Shown piece by piece: positions 63,714-64,000 of a stretch of 64,000 nucleotides of DNA (positions within the stretch are counted from its first letter, which is position 1; the number at the start of each line of letters is the position of its first letter). Below the pieces are notes generated by a model, which saw only the letters and a list, made by a program, of their open reading frames with translations, searched no databases and had not been told where the DNA came from. Source of the stretch: Zeugodacus cucurbitae (taxonomy: Eukaryota; Arthropoda; Insecta; Diptera; Tephritidae); the NCBI RefSeq assembly GCF_028554725.1, contig NC_071667.1, forward strand, positions 86,652,001 through 86,716,000, read 5' to 3'. The position numbers and the translations under genes are program-made.

Positions 63714-64000
63714 TTACACATGTACTTGCCATGGGAATGATAAGTGAACGCATATCGACACCTAAACTGCTAAGCATCCTAGCATTTGAGCGTTTTATTG
63801 ATCTCGATTCACTTCATCACATTTCGTACTGTGGCTACAAAATCACATACCCTTACTGTATTAAGCGATTGTTGGAATTCATAGAAATTTAAAACCGTTA
63901 TGTTTAGTACATTTTCAGGTTACTTAAATTTATCAAATTTGCTAATCTGCAAGTTTATCAGAAATATTTTGTGCCATTTTTCCTTTTAGGTAAAGGCCAA
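63714..64000. other. non-coding end of window
   Basis: No gene supported. A plus-strand acceptor-like sequence CATTTTTCCTTTTAG ends at 63989, so GTAAAGGCCAA at the window edge could be the first bases of an exon, but it is cut off. Confidence 0.4.

Noticed and set aside
1..64000. tRNA, rRNA, snRNA, CRISPR arrays or viral sequences
   Set aside because: I looked for tRNA B-box words (GGTTCGA) and cloverleaf partners, snRNA starts, regularly spaced repeats and reverse-transcriptase or capsid motifs, and saw none I could support.

Overview
This window looks like non-coding DNA (intergenic, or the inside of very long introns) from a higher dipteran. A tephritid fruit fly is my best guess. The pointers are AT-rich sequence with many CA/TG, CATA and TTG tracts, mariner, rosa-type (DD41D), hAT-like and pogo-like transposon remains, and a dispersed repeat with a GACG/GACA tract of the kind described in flies. 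I recognise no conserved host protein-coding gene. Almost all open frames are short and low in complexity, and many lack an ATG.

The best supported features are mobile. They are: a mini-me-like interspersed repeat (5850-6975); a 628-bp foldback element with about 220-bp inverted arms and an 8-bp target duplication (37916-38543); a mariner relic keeping a piece of transposase (38744-38990) and a 107-bp palindromic derivative with related ends (52713-52819); a 944-bp rosa-type DD41D element with intact ends, TA duplication and an internally deleted transposase (47861-48804); and an AT-rich TE cluster at 58.4-60.0 kb with a pogo-like element and a second long inverted-repeat element.

On the host side I can offer only candidate exons, judged by splice signals and open frames. 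On the minus strand, a GC-rich possible first exon (63410-63615) joins in frame to 60498-60639 and then to 5695-5777. This would imply a gene spanning most of the window with an intron near 55 kb. On the plus strand there are candidate exons at 8884-9009 and 47077-47129, and a possible compact two-exon small gene at 32225-32669. A match to the fly core-promoter Motif 1 lies at 26326-26336, followed by leader-like sequence. All of these need transcript or comparative evidence.

Layout: 0-5.7 kb non-coding; 5.7-7.0 kb candidate exon plus repeat; 7-26 kb non-coding with microsatellites and one candidate exon; 26.3-26.7 kb promoter-like; 27-37.9 kb non-coding; 37.9-39.1 kb TE cluster; 39-47 kb non-coding; 47-48.8 kb candidate exon, ORF and rosa insertion; 49-58.4 kb non-coding with palindromes; 58.4-60 kb TE cluster; 60.5-63.7 kb candidate minus-strand exons and a GC-rich promoter-like stretch. 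I did not find a clearly new multi-gene system. The more unusual signals are the frame-consistent minus-strand exon chain, the long-armed foldback elements and a strongly recurrent octamer, TACGAGTA.
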